Assembly: GCA_025360815.1 (NCBI GenBank)
Contig: JANYBL010000124.1
Location: 1 to 64,000, forward strand
DNA: 64,000 bases
Reading direction: 5' to 3'
Origin: Burkholderiales bacterium
Lineage (GTDB): Bacteria > Pseudomonadota > Gammaproteobacteria > Burkholderiales > Usitatibacteraceae
Position numbers and translations under genes: made by a program. Position 1 is the first letter of the stretch, and every line of letters starts with the position of its first letter. Of this stretch, positions 46,322 through 59,636 are shown piece after piece. The notes under the pieces were generated by a model. That model made no database searches, was not told where the DNA came from, and saw only the letters and a list, made by a program, of their open reading frames with translations.

Positions 46322-47437
46322 CTATAGGCGGGCGGAGATGATTCCGCCTCCCAGGCACACATCTCCTTGGTATAGCACCGCAGATTGTCCTGGCGTAACC
46401 GCCCATTGCGGCTCCTCAAAACTCAGCGCGAAGACCTGACTAGTTTCCGACGACAGTGAACAAACCGCATCAGTCTGCCGGTAGCGGGTTTTTGCACCGA
46501 GTTTTGATGCCCCGCGGTTAACGGGACCTGATGCTGTGATCTCATCAGGTGGATGTCCGGCAATCCAAGAGGCATCATCTGCGCGCAATTTCTGGTTCAG
46601 CAAGTGCGGGTTGCCGCGCCCTTGCACAACAACCAGTTTGTTTTGATCGATATTTTTATCGGCAACGAACCATGGCGTCCCGGCACTATCTTTCAGGCCG
46701 CCGATATGGAGCCCCTGTCGCTGACCAATGGTGTAATACATCAAACCCTGATGCTCACCAATCCATTTGCCGTCCGGTGTGACCATCGGTCCCGGCGCGC
46801 GCGGCAAATAGCGCTCCAAAAATTCGCGGAATGGCCGCTCGCCGATAAAGCAAATACCGGTTGAGTCTTTTTTAGCGTGATTTGGCAAGCCCGCTTTTTC
46901 AGCAAGAACGCGCACTTCTGACTTCTGCAAATGGCCGACTGGGAACATCGCCTTTGAAAGCTGGGCTTGGCTCAGTCGGTGTAAAAAATAGCTTTGGTCT
47001 TTGCCCTGGTCTAGCCCGCGCAAAAGCTGGAACGTCCCATCCGCTTCGGCTAACCGTGCATAGTGGCCAGTGGCGATTTTTGCGGCGCCAAGTTTGATCG
47101 CGTGATCAAGAAACGCCTTAAATTTAATTTCAGCATTGCAAAGCACGTCGGGATTGGGCGTGCGCCCTGCGGAATATTCGCGCAGAAATTCGGCGAAAAC
47201 CCGGTCCTTGTATTCGGCCGCAAAATTGACGGCTTCAAAATCGATACCAATCACGTCGGCGGCGGCGGCGGCATCAATAAAATCTTGGCGGGTGGAACAA
47301 TATTCACCGCCGTCGTCGTCTTCCCAATTTTTCATGAAAAGGCCGATTACCTCAAAGCCTTGCTGCTTTAGCAAAAACGCGCTGACGGCAGAATCTACTC
47401 CGCCCGAAAGCCCTACGACGACACGATTGTTAGGCAT
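46322..47437 (-). CDS. mnmA: tRNA-specific 2-thiouridylase
   Basis: 371 residues; installs the 2-thio group on U34 of Lys, Glu and Gln tRNAs, using sulfur from the TusE relay. The ATP loop is GLSGGVDS near the N-terminus; the catalytic pair is Cys100 in NPDVLCN and Cys196 in [10 protein letters not shown]. The start MPNNRVVV at 47437 fits the family; the frame extends to 47494 with no similarity. The C-terminal beta-barrel is present to the end ([16 protein letters not shown]). Length is normal. Confidence 0.97.
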   Translation of the reverse strand: MPNNRVVVGLSGGVDSAVSAFLLKQQGFEVIGLFMKNWEDDDGGEYCSTRQDFIDAAAAADVIGIDFEAVNFAAEYKDRVFAEFLREYSAGRTPNPDVLCNAEIKFKAFLDHAIKLGAAKIATGHYARLAEADGTFQLLRGLDQGKDQSYFLHRLSQAQLSKAMFPVGHLQKSEVRVLAEKAGLPNHAKKDSTGICFIGERPFREFLERYLPRAPGPMVTPDGKWIGEHQGLMYYTIGQRQGLHIGGLKDSAGTPWFVADKNIDQNKLVVVQGRGNPHLLNQKLRADDASWIAGHPPDEITASGPVNRGASKLGAKTRYRQTDAVCSLSSETSQVFALSFEEPQWAVTPGQSAVLYQGDVCLGGGIISARL

Positions 47438-47540
47438 GAGATTGGATGTTGATATTGGTGTGGAATGAAATATATGAAAATCACTAACATGCACGATCGC
47501 TCATCAAAGCGGCTCAAGCTACAAAGTAAGAAAGCGAAAA

Positions 47541-47571
47541 CAAAAAAGCGGAGCCGAAGCCCCGCTTTTTA
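47541..47571 (-). terminator. Intrinsic terminator of the Ala/Lys-rich gene
   Basis: On the minus strand AGCGGGGC, loop TTCG, GCTCCGCT (one G-U pair) is followed by six T residues. It lies 44 bases after the stop of the Ala/Lys-rich gene. Confidence 0.85.
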
Positions 47572-47614
47572 TCAACGCTAACATCAGCGCTGTGAAGCAA
47601 CATGCTGGCTAAAA

Positions 47615-47947
47615 TTACTTAGCTGGCGCGTCTTTTTTTACTTTTGCGGCAGCGGCTTTTTCAGCTTTAGCGGCTTTAGCTGCTTCTTTCTTTGCTTTCT
47701 TAGCAGCGGCTTTTTCTTCTTTCGTCATTTTTGCTGGAGCAGCAGCTTTTTCGGCTTTTGCTGGGGCTTCTGCTTTAGCAGGAGCGGCAGCTTTAGCAGC
47801 AGGTGCTGGAGCAGCAGCAGCAGGTGCTGGAGCAGCAGCCGGTGCTGGTGCAGCAGCTTTAGCAGGAGCGGCGGCTGGTGCTTGCGCAGCAGCATTGATG
47901 GCAACAGCTGCAAACAAAGCAGCAACAACAGTAGAGATTAATTTCAT
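47615..47947 (-). CDS. Exported Ala/Lys/Pro-rich low-complexity protein
   Basis: 110 residues. The signal peptide (MKLISTVVAALFAAVAINAA) is clear and AGGAAA lies six bases before the ATG. The mature part has two halves: Ala/Pro with PAAA-type repeats, then a Lys/Ala/Glu part (KMTKEEKAAAKKAKKEA and so on) that would form a charged helix. It is strongly basic, like the tails of histone-H1-like proteins, but is predicted to be exported. Function unknown; envelope binding through the basic helix is an inference. The codons repeat too, so length is likely to vary among strains. Confidence 0.8.
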   Translation of the reverse strand: MKLISTVVAALFAAVAINAAAQAPAAAPAKAAAPAPAAAPAPAAAAPAPAAKAAAPAKAEAPAKAEKAAAPAKMTKEEKAAAKKAKKEAAKAAKAEKAAAAKVKKDAPAK

Positions 47948-48131
47948 GGATATTTCCTATAGTGTGAGTGAGTGTGCAAGTTAATCTTCCAGACAGATTA
48001 TCGCCTGTCGAAGGGAATAACGCGCGTGAGTATAGTCGGTTGACATGGATTTGGGAACCCTTTTGGACAAAAACATCATTTTAAGGGGCCAAAGTGTTGC
48101 AAATAGCGATTTTTTTGTTTTTCGATGTGTT

Positions 48132-48710
48132 CTAGGGGCGTTTTTCGCTTTTTTTAGCGCCAAGCTGGTCAGCGCCCGCCGATGCGCGAAGCCATGTTCC
48201 AGATGGTATTGAATTGAGTTGCCAATTGCCAATGCCTACTCGGATTAGCCGTAAGGTCGGGTAACCGATACGCGCCGTCATTCTTCGAACCTGGCGGTTT
48301 TTACCCTCGGTGATGCCAATTTCGAGCCAATGCGTCGGGATTTCCTTGCGAAACCGCACGGGCGGATGCCGCGGCCACAATGCAGATGGCGGCGGCATCA
48401 GCCTCGCTTGAGCAGGCTTGGCCACAAAATCGCCAAGATCAATGCCGGCGTGTAACGATTTGAGATCTGCAATAGTGGGTACGCCCTCCACCTCCGCCCA
48501 GTAGGTTTTCATGAGTTTGTGGCGCGGATCGGCAATCCGAGCTTGCAACACGCCGTCATCAGTGAGAATCAGCAATCCCTCACTGTCGGTATCAAGCCTG
48601 CCCGCCGGATAGACGCCGGGGACATTGATATAGTTCTTGAGTGTGGGCTTATCGCCGGACGGGCTAAATTGGCAAATAACGCCGTAAGGCTTGTTGAACA
48701 AAATCAGCAT
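48132..48710 (-). CDS. rluE: 23S rRNA pseudouridine synthase, RluE type
   Basis: 192 residues, the short RsuA/RluB/E/F-type synthase without an S4 domain, which suggests RluE (pseudouridine at 23S position 2457). The catalytic motif is GRLDTDSEGLLILT with Asp40; LFNKPYGVICQFSP opens the protein and EGKNRQVRRMTARIGYPTLR is the usual C-terminal signature. AAGGC lies before the ATG. The last 15 residues (ADQLGAKKSEKRP) are variable. The specific target is inferred from domain make-up. Confidence 0.9.
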   Translation of the reverse strand: MLILFNKPYGVICQFSPSGDKPTLKNYINVPGVYPAGRLDTDSEGLLILTDDGVLQARIADPRHKLMKTYWAEVEGVPTIADLKSLHAGIDLGDFVAKPAQARLMPPPSALWPRHPPVRFRKEIPTHWLEIGITEGKNRQVRRMTARIGYPTLRLIRVGIGNWQLNSIPSGTWLRASAGADQLGAKKSEKRP

Positions 48711-48830
48711 GGATGCCTTGATCGCAGAAAAAGTTGGTGCACCAATGAATATCTGACAAATTGAGAGTCCATTTTAATCGCTGCGCTGGGCGGTATACAA
48801 CCGCCGCAAAAGTGGAATAAAAGCGCTGCA

Positions 48831-48867
48831 AAAGAAAATCCCCCACAACTTACGCTGCGGGGGATTT
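48831..48867 (-). terminator. Intrinsic terminator of the second cold-shock gene
   Basis: On the minus strand AATCCCCC, a 14-base loop, then GGGGGATT is followed by a T-rich tail (TTCTTTT). It lies about 48 bases after the stop of the second cold-shock gene. Confidence 0.75.
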
Positions 48868-48914
48868 CAAATTTTTGCGGCTACCGAAGAAGCCGTCAAC
48901 ACTAAAAGCGCAAA

Positions 48915-49118
48915 CTATGCGTTTTTGATGGCGGACGCTTGCTTGCCCTTTGGACCTTGGGTCACTTCAAAAGCGACTTTTTGGCCTTCTTTAAGCGTTT
49001 TGAAACCATTCATCTCGATCGCCGAAAAATGCGCGAACAAGTCTTCGCTGCCATCGTCGGGAGTGATAAAACCAAAACCCTTGGCATCGTTAAACCATTT
49101 GACTGTACCAGTTGCCAT
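48915..49118 (-). CDS. Cold-shock protein (CspA family), second copy
   Basis: 67 residues with RNP1 KGFGFI and RNP2 LFAHFSAI; an RNA-chaperone OB fold as in the copy at 39999. AAGGAAG lies before the ATG. The long region upstream (to 49488) holds its leader and the divergent clpS promoter. The gene ends at its own terminator. Cold-shock genes beside clpS are common in proteobacteria. Confidence 0.97.
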   Translation of the reverse strand: MATGTVKWFNDAKGFGFITPDDGSEDLFAHFSAIEMNGFKTLKEGQKVAFEVTQGPKGKQASAIKNA

Positions 49119-49488
49119 TGCTGTTGCTTCCTTAAATGAAATCGGGTTGGAGTGCCCGGAATCGTTTTGCTATCAAGGCCCGCAACCGCTTGTGCAAATG
49201 CAGTCAACCATGAAGCCAAACTCCAACATGCCTTTTACCGGCTAAATTGTGTGAAGTCAACAAGTTAGCGGGATTTTTCGCGGCAAGTGTTGTATCAATG
49301 CAAAAAAGTTCACTTTTCAGGACTATTTTTATTGGGCGATCGAAAAAGTGCTTTAAAAATAGGGTTGAAAGACAGCGATCACCTTTAATACTAAGCCACT
49401 TGAAATCGGCTCGCGGCCAACCATATTATTAGCTACACTAAACGCATTCCAGTTTACGCATCTCAGTTTAAATTTTTACAAGCAAGGC
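49119..49488. other. Divergent control region between the cold-shock gene and clpS
   Basis: About 370 bases without a gene. It should contain the long cold-shock leader near 49119-49300 and the clpS promoter near 49400-49429. Confidence 0.5.
49400..49429 (+). promoter_or_regulatory. Probable sigma-70 promoter of clpS
   Basis: TTGAAA (49400-49405) and TATTAT (49424-49429) are separated by 18 bases, a near-consensus pair, 59 bases before the clpS start. I found no better pair in this interval. Confidence 0.5.
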
Positions 49489-49827
49489 ATGGCAACTAAA
49501 CAACCAAACCAACCCGGTATTGATAGCGGCATTGATAGCGACACCGCACTCAAAGAAAAGCCGTATCAAACCAAGCCGCCCGCCATGTGGCAGGTGATTA
49601 TGTATAACGACGATTACACGCCGATGGAGTTTGTGATTGATGTTCTTGAGCGTTTTTTTGGGCATCCCTACGAGCGCGCAACCCAGATCATGCTAAAGGT
49701 GCATACCGAGGGGCGCGCCGTTTGCGGCATTTTTCCACGCGATGTAGCAACGATGAAGGTGGAGCAAGTGGGCGATTATGCGAAGCAACATGAACATCCT
49801 CTGCATTGCGGGATGGAAGAAGTGTGA
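49489..49827 (+). CDS. clpS: ClpS, adaptor for the ClpAP protease
   Basis: 112 residues; binds N-degron substrates and hands them to ClpA. The disordered N-terminal tail (about 30 residues) is followed by the core WQVIMYNDDYTPMEFVIDVL, whose Asn/Asp/Met form the N-degron pocket, then VHTEGRAVCGIFPRDVATMK and a C-terminal HPLHCGMEE with the conserved His. AAGGC lies close to the ATG. It is followed by clpA after 224 bases, the usual pair. clpP is not nearby. Confidence 0.97.
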   Translation: MATKQPNQPGIDSGIDSDTALKEKPYQTKPPAMWQVIMYNDDYTPMEFVIDVLERFFGHPYERATQIMLKVHTEGRAVCGIFPRDVATMKVEQVGDYAKQHEHPLHCGMEEV

Positions 49828-50051
49828 TGACAATAAAGCCGGTGCGGCGAGAATATGGACGGTTTTCGGTTCGCTGCGTTATTTGAGCTGAATGGCTTCC
49901 AAAGGTTTTTTGTAAGCAATTTTTATCGTTATAACGCAATAGCAATGTAAGAACAGTTTCAAGTTTCAACGCTAATTTCAAACAATGCGAAGAATACGTA
50001 TGGTCGTATCCGCGTCAAGGTTAGCGCGTAAAGTGCAAAGAAAGGTAGATC

Positions 50052-52319
50052 ATGATTGCCCAAGAGCTCGAAGTTAGCCTGCATATGGCCTTTGTTGAAG
50101 CGCGTCAAAAACGCCACGAGTTCATCACGGTCGAGCATCTGTTGCTCGCTTTGCTAGAGAACCCTTCTGCGCAAGAAGTGCTCAAAGCCTGTGCGGCCAA
50201 AATTGACGATTTAAAAAAAGCGCTGGGTGAATTTATCGAGCAGCACACGCCGATTGTCGCTGGTGATGGCGAAGTCAACACTCAGCCAACGCTGGGCTTT
50301 CAGCGCGTCATCCAGCGCGCAATATTACATGTCCAGTCCTCTGGGAAAAAGGAAGTGACCGGTGCAAACGTGCTGGTGGCAATTTACGGCGAAAAAGATT
50401 CGCATGCTGTTTATTTCTTGCACCAGCAAGGCGTGTCACGTTTGGACGTGGTTAATTTCATTTCACACGGTATTTCCAAAGCCTCACCTCAGGGTGCGGG
50501 CAAAACCGAAACCGAGGGGGAAGCAGCAGAAGGTGAGCAAACCAACGGCGCCTTGGAAAAATATACGCAGCATCTCAATCAACTGGCCGCAGATGGCAAA
50601 ATTGATCCGCTAATCGGCCGGGATCACGAAGTTGAGCGCGTCATTCAAATTCTCTGCCGCCGCCGAAAAAATAATCCGTTGTTAGTGGGCGAGGCTGGCG
50701 TGGGTAAAACTGCAATCGCCGAAGGTTTGGCGAAGCGCATCGTCGACGGTCAAGTGCCCGAAGTGCTGGCGAAATCGCAAGTTTACTCGCTCGATATGGG
50801 CGCATTGCTGGCCGGCACCAAATACCGCGGTGATTTTGAGCAACGCTTAAAAGATGTGCTGAAGCAGCTGGCCGATAATCCGAACGCGGTCTTGTTTATT
50901 GACGAAATTCACACGCTGATTGGTGCAGGTTCGGCCTCTGGCGGGACGCTCGACGCTTCGAACCTTCTAAAGCCGGCACTCTCATCGGGGCAGTTAAAGT
51001 GCATTGGTGCCACTACTTACACAGAGTACCGCTCAATTTTCGAGAAAGATGCAGCACTGTCGCGTCGCTTCCAAAAGATCGACGTAAAAGAGCCCTCAAT
51101 TGCCGAAACAGTTGAGATTTTGAAAGGGCTGAAATCGCGTTTTGAGACGCACCACAACGTGAAATACACCGCGGTCGCCTTAAGTACCGCTGCGGAACTC
51201 TCCGCCAAATATATTAATGATCGTCACTTACCGGACAAAGCCATCGATGTAATTGATGAGGCCGGGGCCGCCCAGCGTGTCGCGCCGAAATCAAAGCAGA
51301 AGAAAACGATTGGAAAATCCGAAATTGAAGAAATTGTCGCCAAGATTGCCCGCATTCCGGCACGCAGCGTGTCGTCGGATGATCGCAGCCAGTTGAAGAC
51401 GCTGGAGCGTGATTTGAAGTCCGTTGTGTTTGGCCAAGACAAAGCCATAGAAGCACTTGCCACCGCCATTAAAATGGCGCGTTCCGGATTGGGTAGCCCG
51501 ACCAAGCCGATCGGCTCGTTCTTGTTTTCGGGACCAACCGGTGTCGGTAAAACCGAAGTGGCCAAGCAGCTTGCGTTTATTCTGGGCACAGAGTTGATTC
51601 GTTTTGATATGTCTGAATATATGGAACGCCATGCTGTCTCACGCTTAATCGGTGCGCCTCCCGGCTACGTCGGATTCGATCAGGGCGGGTTGATGACGGA
51701 GGCGATTACCAAACATCCATATTCAGTCCTGCTGCTCGACGAAATCGAAAAAGCGCATCCCGATATTTACAACGTGCTGTTGCAGGTGATGGACCACGGT
51801 ACGTTGACGGATAACAACGGCCGTAAAGCCGATTTCCGCAACGTGGTGATCGTAATGACCACCAACGCGGGCGCGCAGGAATTATCAAAAACCAATATTG
51901 GCTTTACCAACGACAAAAAGGCCGGTGATGAATTGGCCGAGATCAAGCGGATGTTCACGCCAGAATTCCGTAACCGTTTGGATGCCATGATTTCTTTTGC
52001 ACCGTTGGATGAGCAGATTATCTTGCGGGTGGTTGATAAATTCCTAATGCAGCTGGAAGCGCAGCTAACTGAGAAAAAAGTAGAAGTCACGTTCACCGAG
52101 GGCTTGAAAAAGTACTTGGCGAAAAACGGTTTCGATCCGCTGATGGGGGCTCGCCCCATGGCCCGTTTGATTCAAGATACGATTCGCCGCGCCTTGGCCG
52201 ATGAGCTGCTGTTTGGAAAATTGGCAACAGGTGGCAAGGTGACCATTGATATCGATGCCGACAACAAAGTGAAGCTCGATATTAGTGAAGAAAAAGAAGC
52301 GGTGACGCAAGAGTCGTGA
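50052..52319 (+). CDS. clpA: ClpA, ATPase subunit of the ClpAP protease
   Basis: 755 residues. An N-terminal Clp repeat domain (1-145) binds ClpS; an acidic linker (about 150-165) follows; AAA+ module 1 has Walker A GEAGVGKT (213-220) and Walker B VLFIDEIH; module 2 has GPTGVGKT and [11 protein letters not shown], then the NIGF loop ([10 protein letters not shown]) that docks on ClpP. There is no ClpB-type middle domain, which distinguishes it from ClpB. AAAGG precedes the ATG. A strong terminator follows. Clp substrates and ClpP come from elsewhere in the genome. Confidence 0.98.
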   Translation: MIAQELEVSLHMAFVEARQKRHEFITVEHLLLALLENPSAQEVLKACAAKIDDLKKALGEFIEQHTPIVAGDGEVNTQPTLGFQRVIQRAILHVQSSGKKEVTGANVLVAIYGEKDSHAVYFLHQQGVSRLDVVNFISHGISKASPQGAGKTETEGEAAEGEQTNGALEKYTQHLNQLAADGKIDPLIGRDHEVERVIQILCRRRKNNPLLVGEAGVGKTAIAEGLAKRIVDGQVPEVLAKSQVYSLDMGALLAGTKYRGDFEQRLKDVLKQLADNPNAVLFIDEIHTLIGAGSASGGTLDASNLLKPALSSGQLKCIGATTYTEYRSIFEKDAALSRRFQKIDVKEPSIAETVEILKGLKSRFETHHNVKYTAVALSTAAELSAKYINDRHLPDKAIDVIDEAGAAQRVAPKSKQKKTIGKSEIEEIVAKIARIPARSVSSDDRSQLKTLERDLKSVVFGQDKAIEALATAIKMARSGLGSPTKPIGSFLFSGPTGVGKTEVAKQLAFILGTELIRFDMSEYMERHAVSRLIGAPPGYVGFDQGGLMTEAITKHPYSVLLLDEIEKAHPDIYNVLLQVMDHGTLTDNNGRKADFRNVVIVMTTNAGAQELSKTNIGFTNDKKAGDELAEIKRMFTPEFRNRLDAMISFAPLDEQIILRVVDKFLMQLEAQLTEKKVEVTFTEGLKKYLAKNGFDPLMGARPMARLIQDTIRRALADELLFGKLATGGKVTIDIDADNKVKLDISEEKEAVTQES

Positions 52320-52355
52320 AGTAAATTTTAAGCGCGGCCGCTTTGCGTTTCAGTC

Positions 52356-52389
52356 AAAAATAGGGTCTCGTTCGAGACCCTATTTTTTT
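52356..52389 (+). terminator. Intrinsic terminator of clpA
   Basis: AATAGGGTCTCG (52359-52370) pairs with CGAGACCCTATT (52373-52384) around a two-base turn and is followed by more T residues. It lies 36 bases after the clpA stop. Confidence 0.93.
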
Positions 52390-52530
52390 GTCATCGGAAG
52401 TCGTAGCGCCCACCCGCAACTCGCCATCTAAAAAAGACGATGAACGAGAATCCAATAGCGTGGGTCTAGCATCTACGTTATGCTTAATATAACCAAAAAA
52501 CATGTCTGAGCAATCTCTGAGGAGAACACA

Positions 52531-52941
52531 ATGAAATTGAAATTGTTCCGATTCACAATTGCAGTAATCACTGCCGTCAGCATCCCGAAACTTTCTGCGC
52601 AGGAGCCTCCCCAACCTTCAGCTAACTCGGTTCCGCCACCGGCGCCGACCAGTGTTACTGCGCCAGCGCCTGCCTTTGCTGTGCCCGATCTCACGCCGCT
52701 TGGTGTCAGCGCTTTGGCGGCTAATTGTGCCGCTTGCCATGGTACCAACGGCAATAGCGTGGGTGGCGCTATCAGCGGGCTGGCAGGCATTGATCGCGAA
52801 TATTTAATTTCACAAATGAAGCTCTTTAAAGAGGGCAAACGCACCGCGACCCTAATGCATCAAATCGCTAAAGGCTATAGCGATGCTGAAGTAGCTGCGA
52901 TGGCGACTTATTTCGCGGAACAAAAGAAACAACGACAATAG
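52531..52941 (+). CDS. Exported mono-haem cytochrome c, likely FccA of sulfide dehydrogenase
   Basis: 136 residues: signal peptide ending LSAQ (about 23), a Pro/Ala-rich linker, then a class I cytochrome c domain with the haem site CAACH and the Met ligand in TLMHQIAKGYSD. Directly downstream is a Tat-exported flavoprotein of the FccB type, so this is probably the cytochrome subunit of flavocytochrome c sulfide dehydrogenase, which passes electrons from sulfide oxidation to the respiratory chain. A single haem domain matches the smaller FccA forms. GAGGA precedes the ATG. 84 bases separate the two genes. Confidence 0.85.
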   Translation: MKLKLFRFTIAVITAVSIPKLSAQEPPQPSANSVPPPAPTSVTAPAPAFAVPDLTPLGVSALAANCAACHGTNGNSVGGAISGLAGIDREYLISQMKLFKEGKRTATLMHQIAKGYSDAEVAAMATYFAEQKKQRQ

Positions 52942-53025
52942 CGCGCAGCGGAAAATTGCCACATCGTTTCTGGTACGGTCAATGAAAAAATTGCAACTGC
53001 TAAAGATTACTTGAGGACACACAGC

Positions 53026-54333
53026 ATGGTCAAAAGAACGATAAGCAAAACCATTTCGGTTAGTACCGTCAATCGCAGAGCATTTTTAAAGTCGTCCGCG
53101 GCCGCCGCAACTGTCGGTGCTGCGACGCTTTCTGGCTGCGCTACTGTTGGCATGAGTGGCCCAAAGGTCGTCATCGTTGGTGGTGGTTATGGCGGCGCGA
53201 CTGCCGCCAAATACATCAAAATGTGGGGTTCCAACATTGATGTGACGCTCATTGAGCGCAATACTGAATTCATCTCTTGCCCGATGTCGAATCTTGTTCT
53301 TGGCGGCTCGCAGACAATGAAAGACATCACCTTAAGTTACGACACGCTGAAAAAAAAATACGGCATTAAACTCATTCGTGGTGAGGCCGTTGCGGTTGAT
53401 GCAGATAAGAAAGTAGTGCGATTGGCCAGTGGCGATTCGATCGCATTTGATCGGCTCATCCTTTCGCCCGGTGTTGATTTTATGTATGACGGAATCATCG
53501 GGCTAAATAATGCTGATGCGCAATCGAAAGTGCTGCACGCCTGGAAAGCCGGTGCTCAAACACTCGCCCTGCGTAGGCAGTTGGAAGCCATGCCCGACGG
53601 CGGCGTGTTTGCGATGTCGATTCCCGAGGCACCTTACCGGTGCCCGCCAGGCCCCTATGAGCGTGCGTGCCAGGTGGCAAGCTACCTCAAGCAAGCGAAA
53701 CCAAAATCCAAGGTGCTCATCTTGGATGCCAATGTGGATATTGTCTCCAAACCCGGTCTGTTCAAAAAGGCGTTTACCGAAATGTACGCTGGCATGATCG
53801 AATACAAAGGTTCATCCAGGCTAGTCGATGTCGATACCCGCAGTTTGACGGCCAAGCTTGAATTCGAAGACATCAAAGCCGATGTGCTAAATGTGTTGCC
53901 GCCCATGAAAGCCGGCAGCATCGCCAACCCGTTCATCACCGCCAATAAGCGCTGGTGCGAAATTAACTGGCTGACTTATGAGGCCAAAAACGTTCCCGGC
54001 GTCCATTTGCTCGGCGATGCGCTACAAATCGCGCCGCTCATGCCCAAGTCCGGCCACATGGCTAATGCGCATGGCAAGGCCTGTGCAGCCGCGGTGGTGG
54101 CACTTTTAACGGGCAACCAACCCAACCAGAGCCCGACGCTGAGTAACACCTGTTACAGCTATGTCTCGGCCGATAAGGCGGTGCACGTTGCGTCTATTCA
54201 CAAATATGACGGGAAGGATAAAACGATGAAAACCGTGCCGGGATCAGGCGGCTTGTCAGCAAGTGCCAACGAGCTGGAAGGACAATATGGCATGGCGTGG
54301 GCTAAGAACATATGGGCTGATGCGTTAGGTTAA
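53026..54333 (+). CDS. fccB: Flavocytochrome c sulfide dehydrogenase, flavoprotein subunit
   Basis: 435 residues. The N-terminus carries a Tat signal NRRAFLKSS, which exports folded flavoproteins, then the FAD loop KVVIVGGGYGGATAAKYIK. Other marks are EFISCPMSNLVLGG, YRCPPGPYERACQ and ANKRWCEINWLTYE; the last two include the cysteines that form the redox disulfide of FccB. The C-terminal CYSYVSADKAVHV matches the family's flavocytochrome-binding part. It oxidises sulfide to sulfur or polysulfide in the periplasm. The ATG at 53026 has GAGGA upstream. The signal also contains LSGC, which looks like a lipobox, but the Tat motif explains it better. Confidence 0.92.
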   Translation: MVKRTISKTISVSTVNRRAFLKSSAAAATVGAATLSGCATVGMSGPKVVIVGGGYGGATAAKYIKMWGSNIDVTLIERNTEFISCPMSNLVLGGSQTMKDITLSYDTLKKKYGIKLIRGEAVAVDADKKVVRLASGDSIAFDRLILSPGVDFMYDGIIGLNNADAQSKVLHAWKAGAQTLALRRQLEAMPDGGVFAMSIPEAPYRCPPGPYERACQVASYLKQAKPKSKVLILDANVDIVSKPGLFKKAFTEMYAGMIEYKGSSRLVDVDTRSLTAKLEFEDIKADVLNVLPPMKAGSIANPFITANKRWCEINWLTYEAKNVPGVHLLGDALQIAPLMPKSGHMANAHGKACAAAVVALLTGNQPNQSPTLSNTCYSYVSADKAVHVASIHKYDGKDKTMKTVPGSGGLSASANELEGQYGMAWAKNIWADALG

Positions 54334-54400
54334 GCAATCAACCTGCATTTGCATCGAGCAATTGCCGCTGTCGCGAAAAGTGTTTCCGATCAAAACGCCG

Positions 54401-54421
54401 CGCCAAATCTAGAGTTTGGCG
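54401..54421. other. Hairpin between fccB and hpt
   Basis: CGCCAAA (54401-54407) and TTTGGCG (54415-54421) form a perfect 7-bp stem around a loop, TCTAGAG. No T-run follows on either strand. It lies in the convergent space after fccB and could slow transcription. Confidence 0.45.
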
Positions 54422-54551
54422 AAATTGTGCCGTATTCAACGTTGCAGTCGGTTACTTTCTGCGCGCCAGAAAACGTACGGCGCGGTAATTTTCCAATAGA
54501 GACTAGCGTCATAAAAACGCAGACTTCTCCAGAGGCGAGTTTTCTACAAAA

Positions 54552-55112
54552 TCACTTACCTCGAATCGCATAAATTGCCGGCAAATTCCGCCAAGCGCCA
54601 GACACATCCATGCCGTAACCAAACACAAAACGATTCGGTACCGTGATGCCAACGTAGTCGGCCACCAGTGGTTTTTTCGCGTTAATTTCATCGCCATAAT
54701 CTTTTACGCAAAATACGGCGCAACTCACGCTCAGCGCACCTTGTTTTTTCACCAAATCGACAATAGCAGCCAAGGTGATGCCTTCGTCCAAAATATCGTC
54801 CAAAATTATAATGTGGCGGCCGGCGATATTGTCGCGTGGCGCAACCCGCCAAGTGAGCTCTGCGCCTACTTTTTTGTCACCGTAGCGTGATGCTTGGACA
54901 ATATCAAAATCGAGCGGGAAATCAAGCTGCGAAAGCAGGTGGCCACTAAATACCACAGCGCCGCCCATGACCGACAAAATAAGTGGGTATCGTTCAGCAT
55001 AGTCAGCATTAATTTCGGTTGCAACTCGCGCGGTAGCAGCCGCAACTTCCTCCGCGGTGAACAGTAAATCACCTTCATCTAAAATTGCATTGGCTTCTGC
55101 TAGGCTGAGCAT
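54552..55112 (-). CDS. hpt: Hypoxanthine/guanine phosphoribosyltransferase
   Basis: 186 residues; salvages hypoxanthine and guanine to IMP and GMP. The PRPP loop IIILDDILDEGITLAA is complete, with the two catalytic acidic residues, and PLILSVMGGAVVFSGHLL and VPNRFVFGYGMDVSG match the type I phosphoribosyltransferase fold and the purine pocket. AGGGG precedes the ATG. It lies downstream of galU on the same strand (80 bases), so it may be the last gene of the smc-zipA-ligA-galU-hpt run. Confidence 0.94.
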   Translation of the reverse strand: MLSLAEANAILDEGDLLFTAEEVAAATARVATEINADYAERYPLILSVMGGAVVFSGHLLSQLDFPLDFDIVQASRYGDKKVGAELTWRVAPRDNIAGRHIIILDDILDEGITLAAIVDLVKKQGALSVSCAVFCVKDYGDEINAKKPLVADYVGITVPNRFVFGYGMDVSGAWRNLPAIYAIRGK

Positions 55113-55192
55113 GGTGGTTCCCCTTGTTGGACGCGCCGATTGGTTGAAGTCGTTTTGGGACGCTTTGACTAAGTATTTTTCAAACTAGAATT

Positions 55193-56155
55193 TTATTTTT
55201 TCTTGGTTGAGCTTTTGGGTTTTTTTGTTTTGTGTGATTCTGGCGATTTTGATTGTTGGGCTTGATCGGCCGCACCGGCAAAATCTTGTGAAGCCAAATA
55301 TTCCTGAAAGCTATGCCCAACTTCCGCGTGCTTCATACCGAGCGCAACGGTTGCTTTCAAATAGCCCAATTTTGAGCCGCAGTCATAGCGCGTACCTTCA
55401 AACTCATACGCAAAAACGCTTTCACGTTTGAGCAGTGACGCAATACCATCGGTGAGCTGTATTTCTTTGCCTACGCCCATTTGAATTTTTTCAAGTTCAA
55501 CAAAGACTTGTGGCGTCAAAATATAGCGACCGACGACGCTCAACGTGGATGGCGCATCTGCCGGCTTTGGCTTTTCAACAATGCCGGAAAGTTTGGAAAC
55601 GCCGGTGGAAATCTTCTTGGCATCAACAATCCCGTATTGCGATGTTTCTTCGCGCGGGACATTCACCACACCTAATATCGACGCTTTTTTCTTTGCGTAC
55701 AACTCAACCATTTGCTTCATCACGGGCACGTCGGCATCAATCAAATCGTCCGCCAAAATCACCGCAAATGGCTCATTGCCAACCAAATGTTTTGCGCATA
55801 AAACCGCATGCCCCAAGCCCAGCGCTTCGGGCTGGCGAACGAACACATACTGTACATTTGCCGGCAACATTTTGCGCACCTCGTCGAGCACTTTTAGCTT
55901 GCCTTTCAAGTGCAATTCGGCTTCTAGCTCATAGGCTTTATCGAAGTGGTCCTCAATGGTGCGTTTGCCACGTCCGGTTATAAAAATCATATCGGTAATA
56001 CCCGCTGCGGCAGCCTCTTCTACGGCGTATTGGATCAACGGCTTATCAACAATTGGCAGCATCTCTTTAGGGCTCGCTTTGGTAGCTGGCAAAAAGCGCG
56101 TGCCGAGTCCAGCGACTGGGAAGACAGCTTTGGTAATTTTGGCGTTCTTATTCAT
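55193..56155 (-). CDS. galU: UTP-glucose-1-phosphate uridylyltransferase
   Basis: 320 residues; makes UDP-glucose for cell-envelope sugars. The nucleotidyltransferase core begins [20 protein letters not shown] with the usual G-x-G-T-R loop and catalytic Lys, followed by [13 protein letters not shown] and [17 protein letters not shown]. The ATG at 56155 is chosen; a TTG at 56167 would overlap the ligA stop. Spacing from ligA is eight bases, suggesting coupled translation. The C-terminal 25 residues are Ser/Lys-rich, beyond the usual end of the fold. Confidence 0.97.
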   Translation of the reverse strand: MNKNAKITKAVFPVAGLGTRFLPATKASPKEMLPIVDKPLIQYAVEEAAAAGITDMIFITGRGKRTIEDHFDKAYELEAELHLKGKLKVLDEVRKMLPANVQYVFVRQPEALGLGHAVLCAKHLVGNEPFAVILADDLIDADVPVMKQMVELYAKKKASILGVVNVPREETSQYGIVDAKKISTGVSKLSGIVEKPKPADAPSTLSVVGRYILTPQVFVELEKIQMGVGKEIQLTDGIASLLKRESVFAYEFEGTRYDCGSKLGYLKATVALGMKHAEVGHSFQEYLASQDFAGAADQAQQSKSPESHKTKKPKSSTKKK

Positions 56156-56163
56156 TGTTATAT

Positions 56164-59542
<3,379 letters not shown>

Positions 59543-59636
59543 CGTTACTCCAATCTCGGATTCAATGTTGACTTTGCTCTCAGCATCAACATCGGCATCA
59601 AGCTATTTAAAGCGACTACCAAGCTTTTTATCATAT

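Noticed and set aside
53026-53160. Lipobox LSGC in the fccB leader
   Set aside because: The Tat motif NRRAFLK and the FccB family explain the leader; lipidation is not needed.
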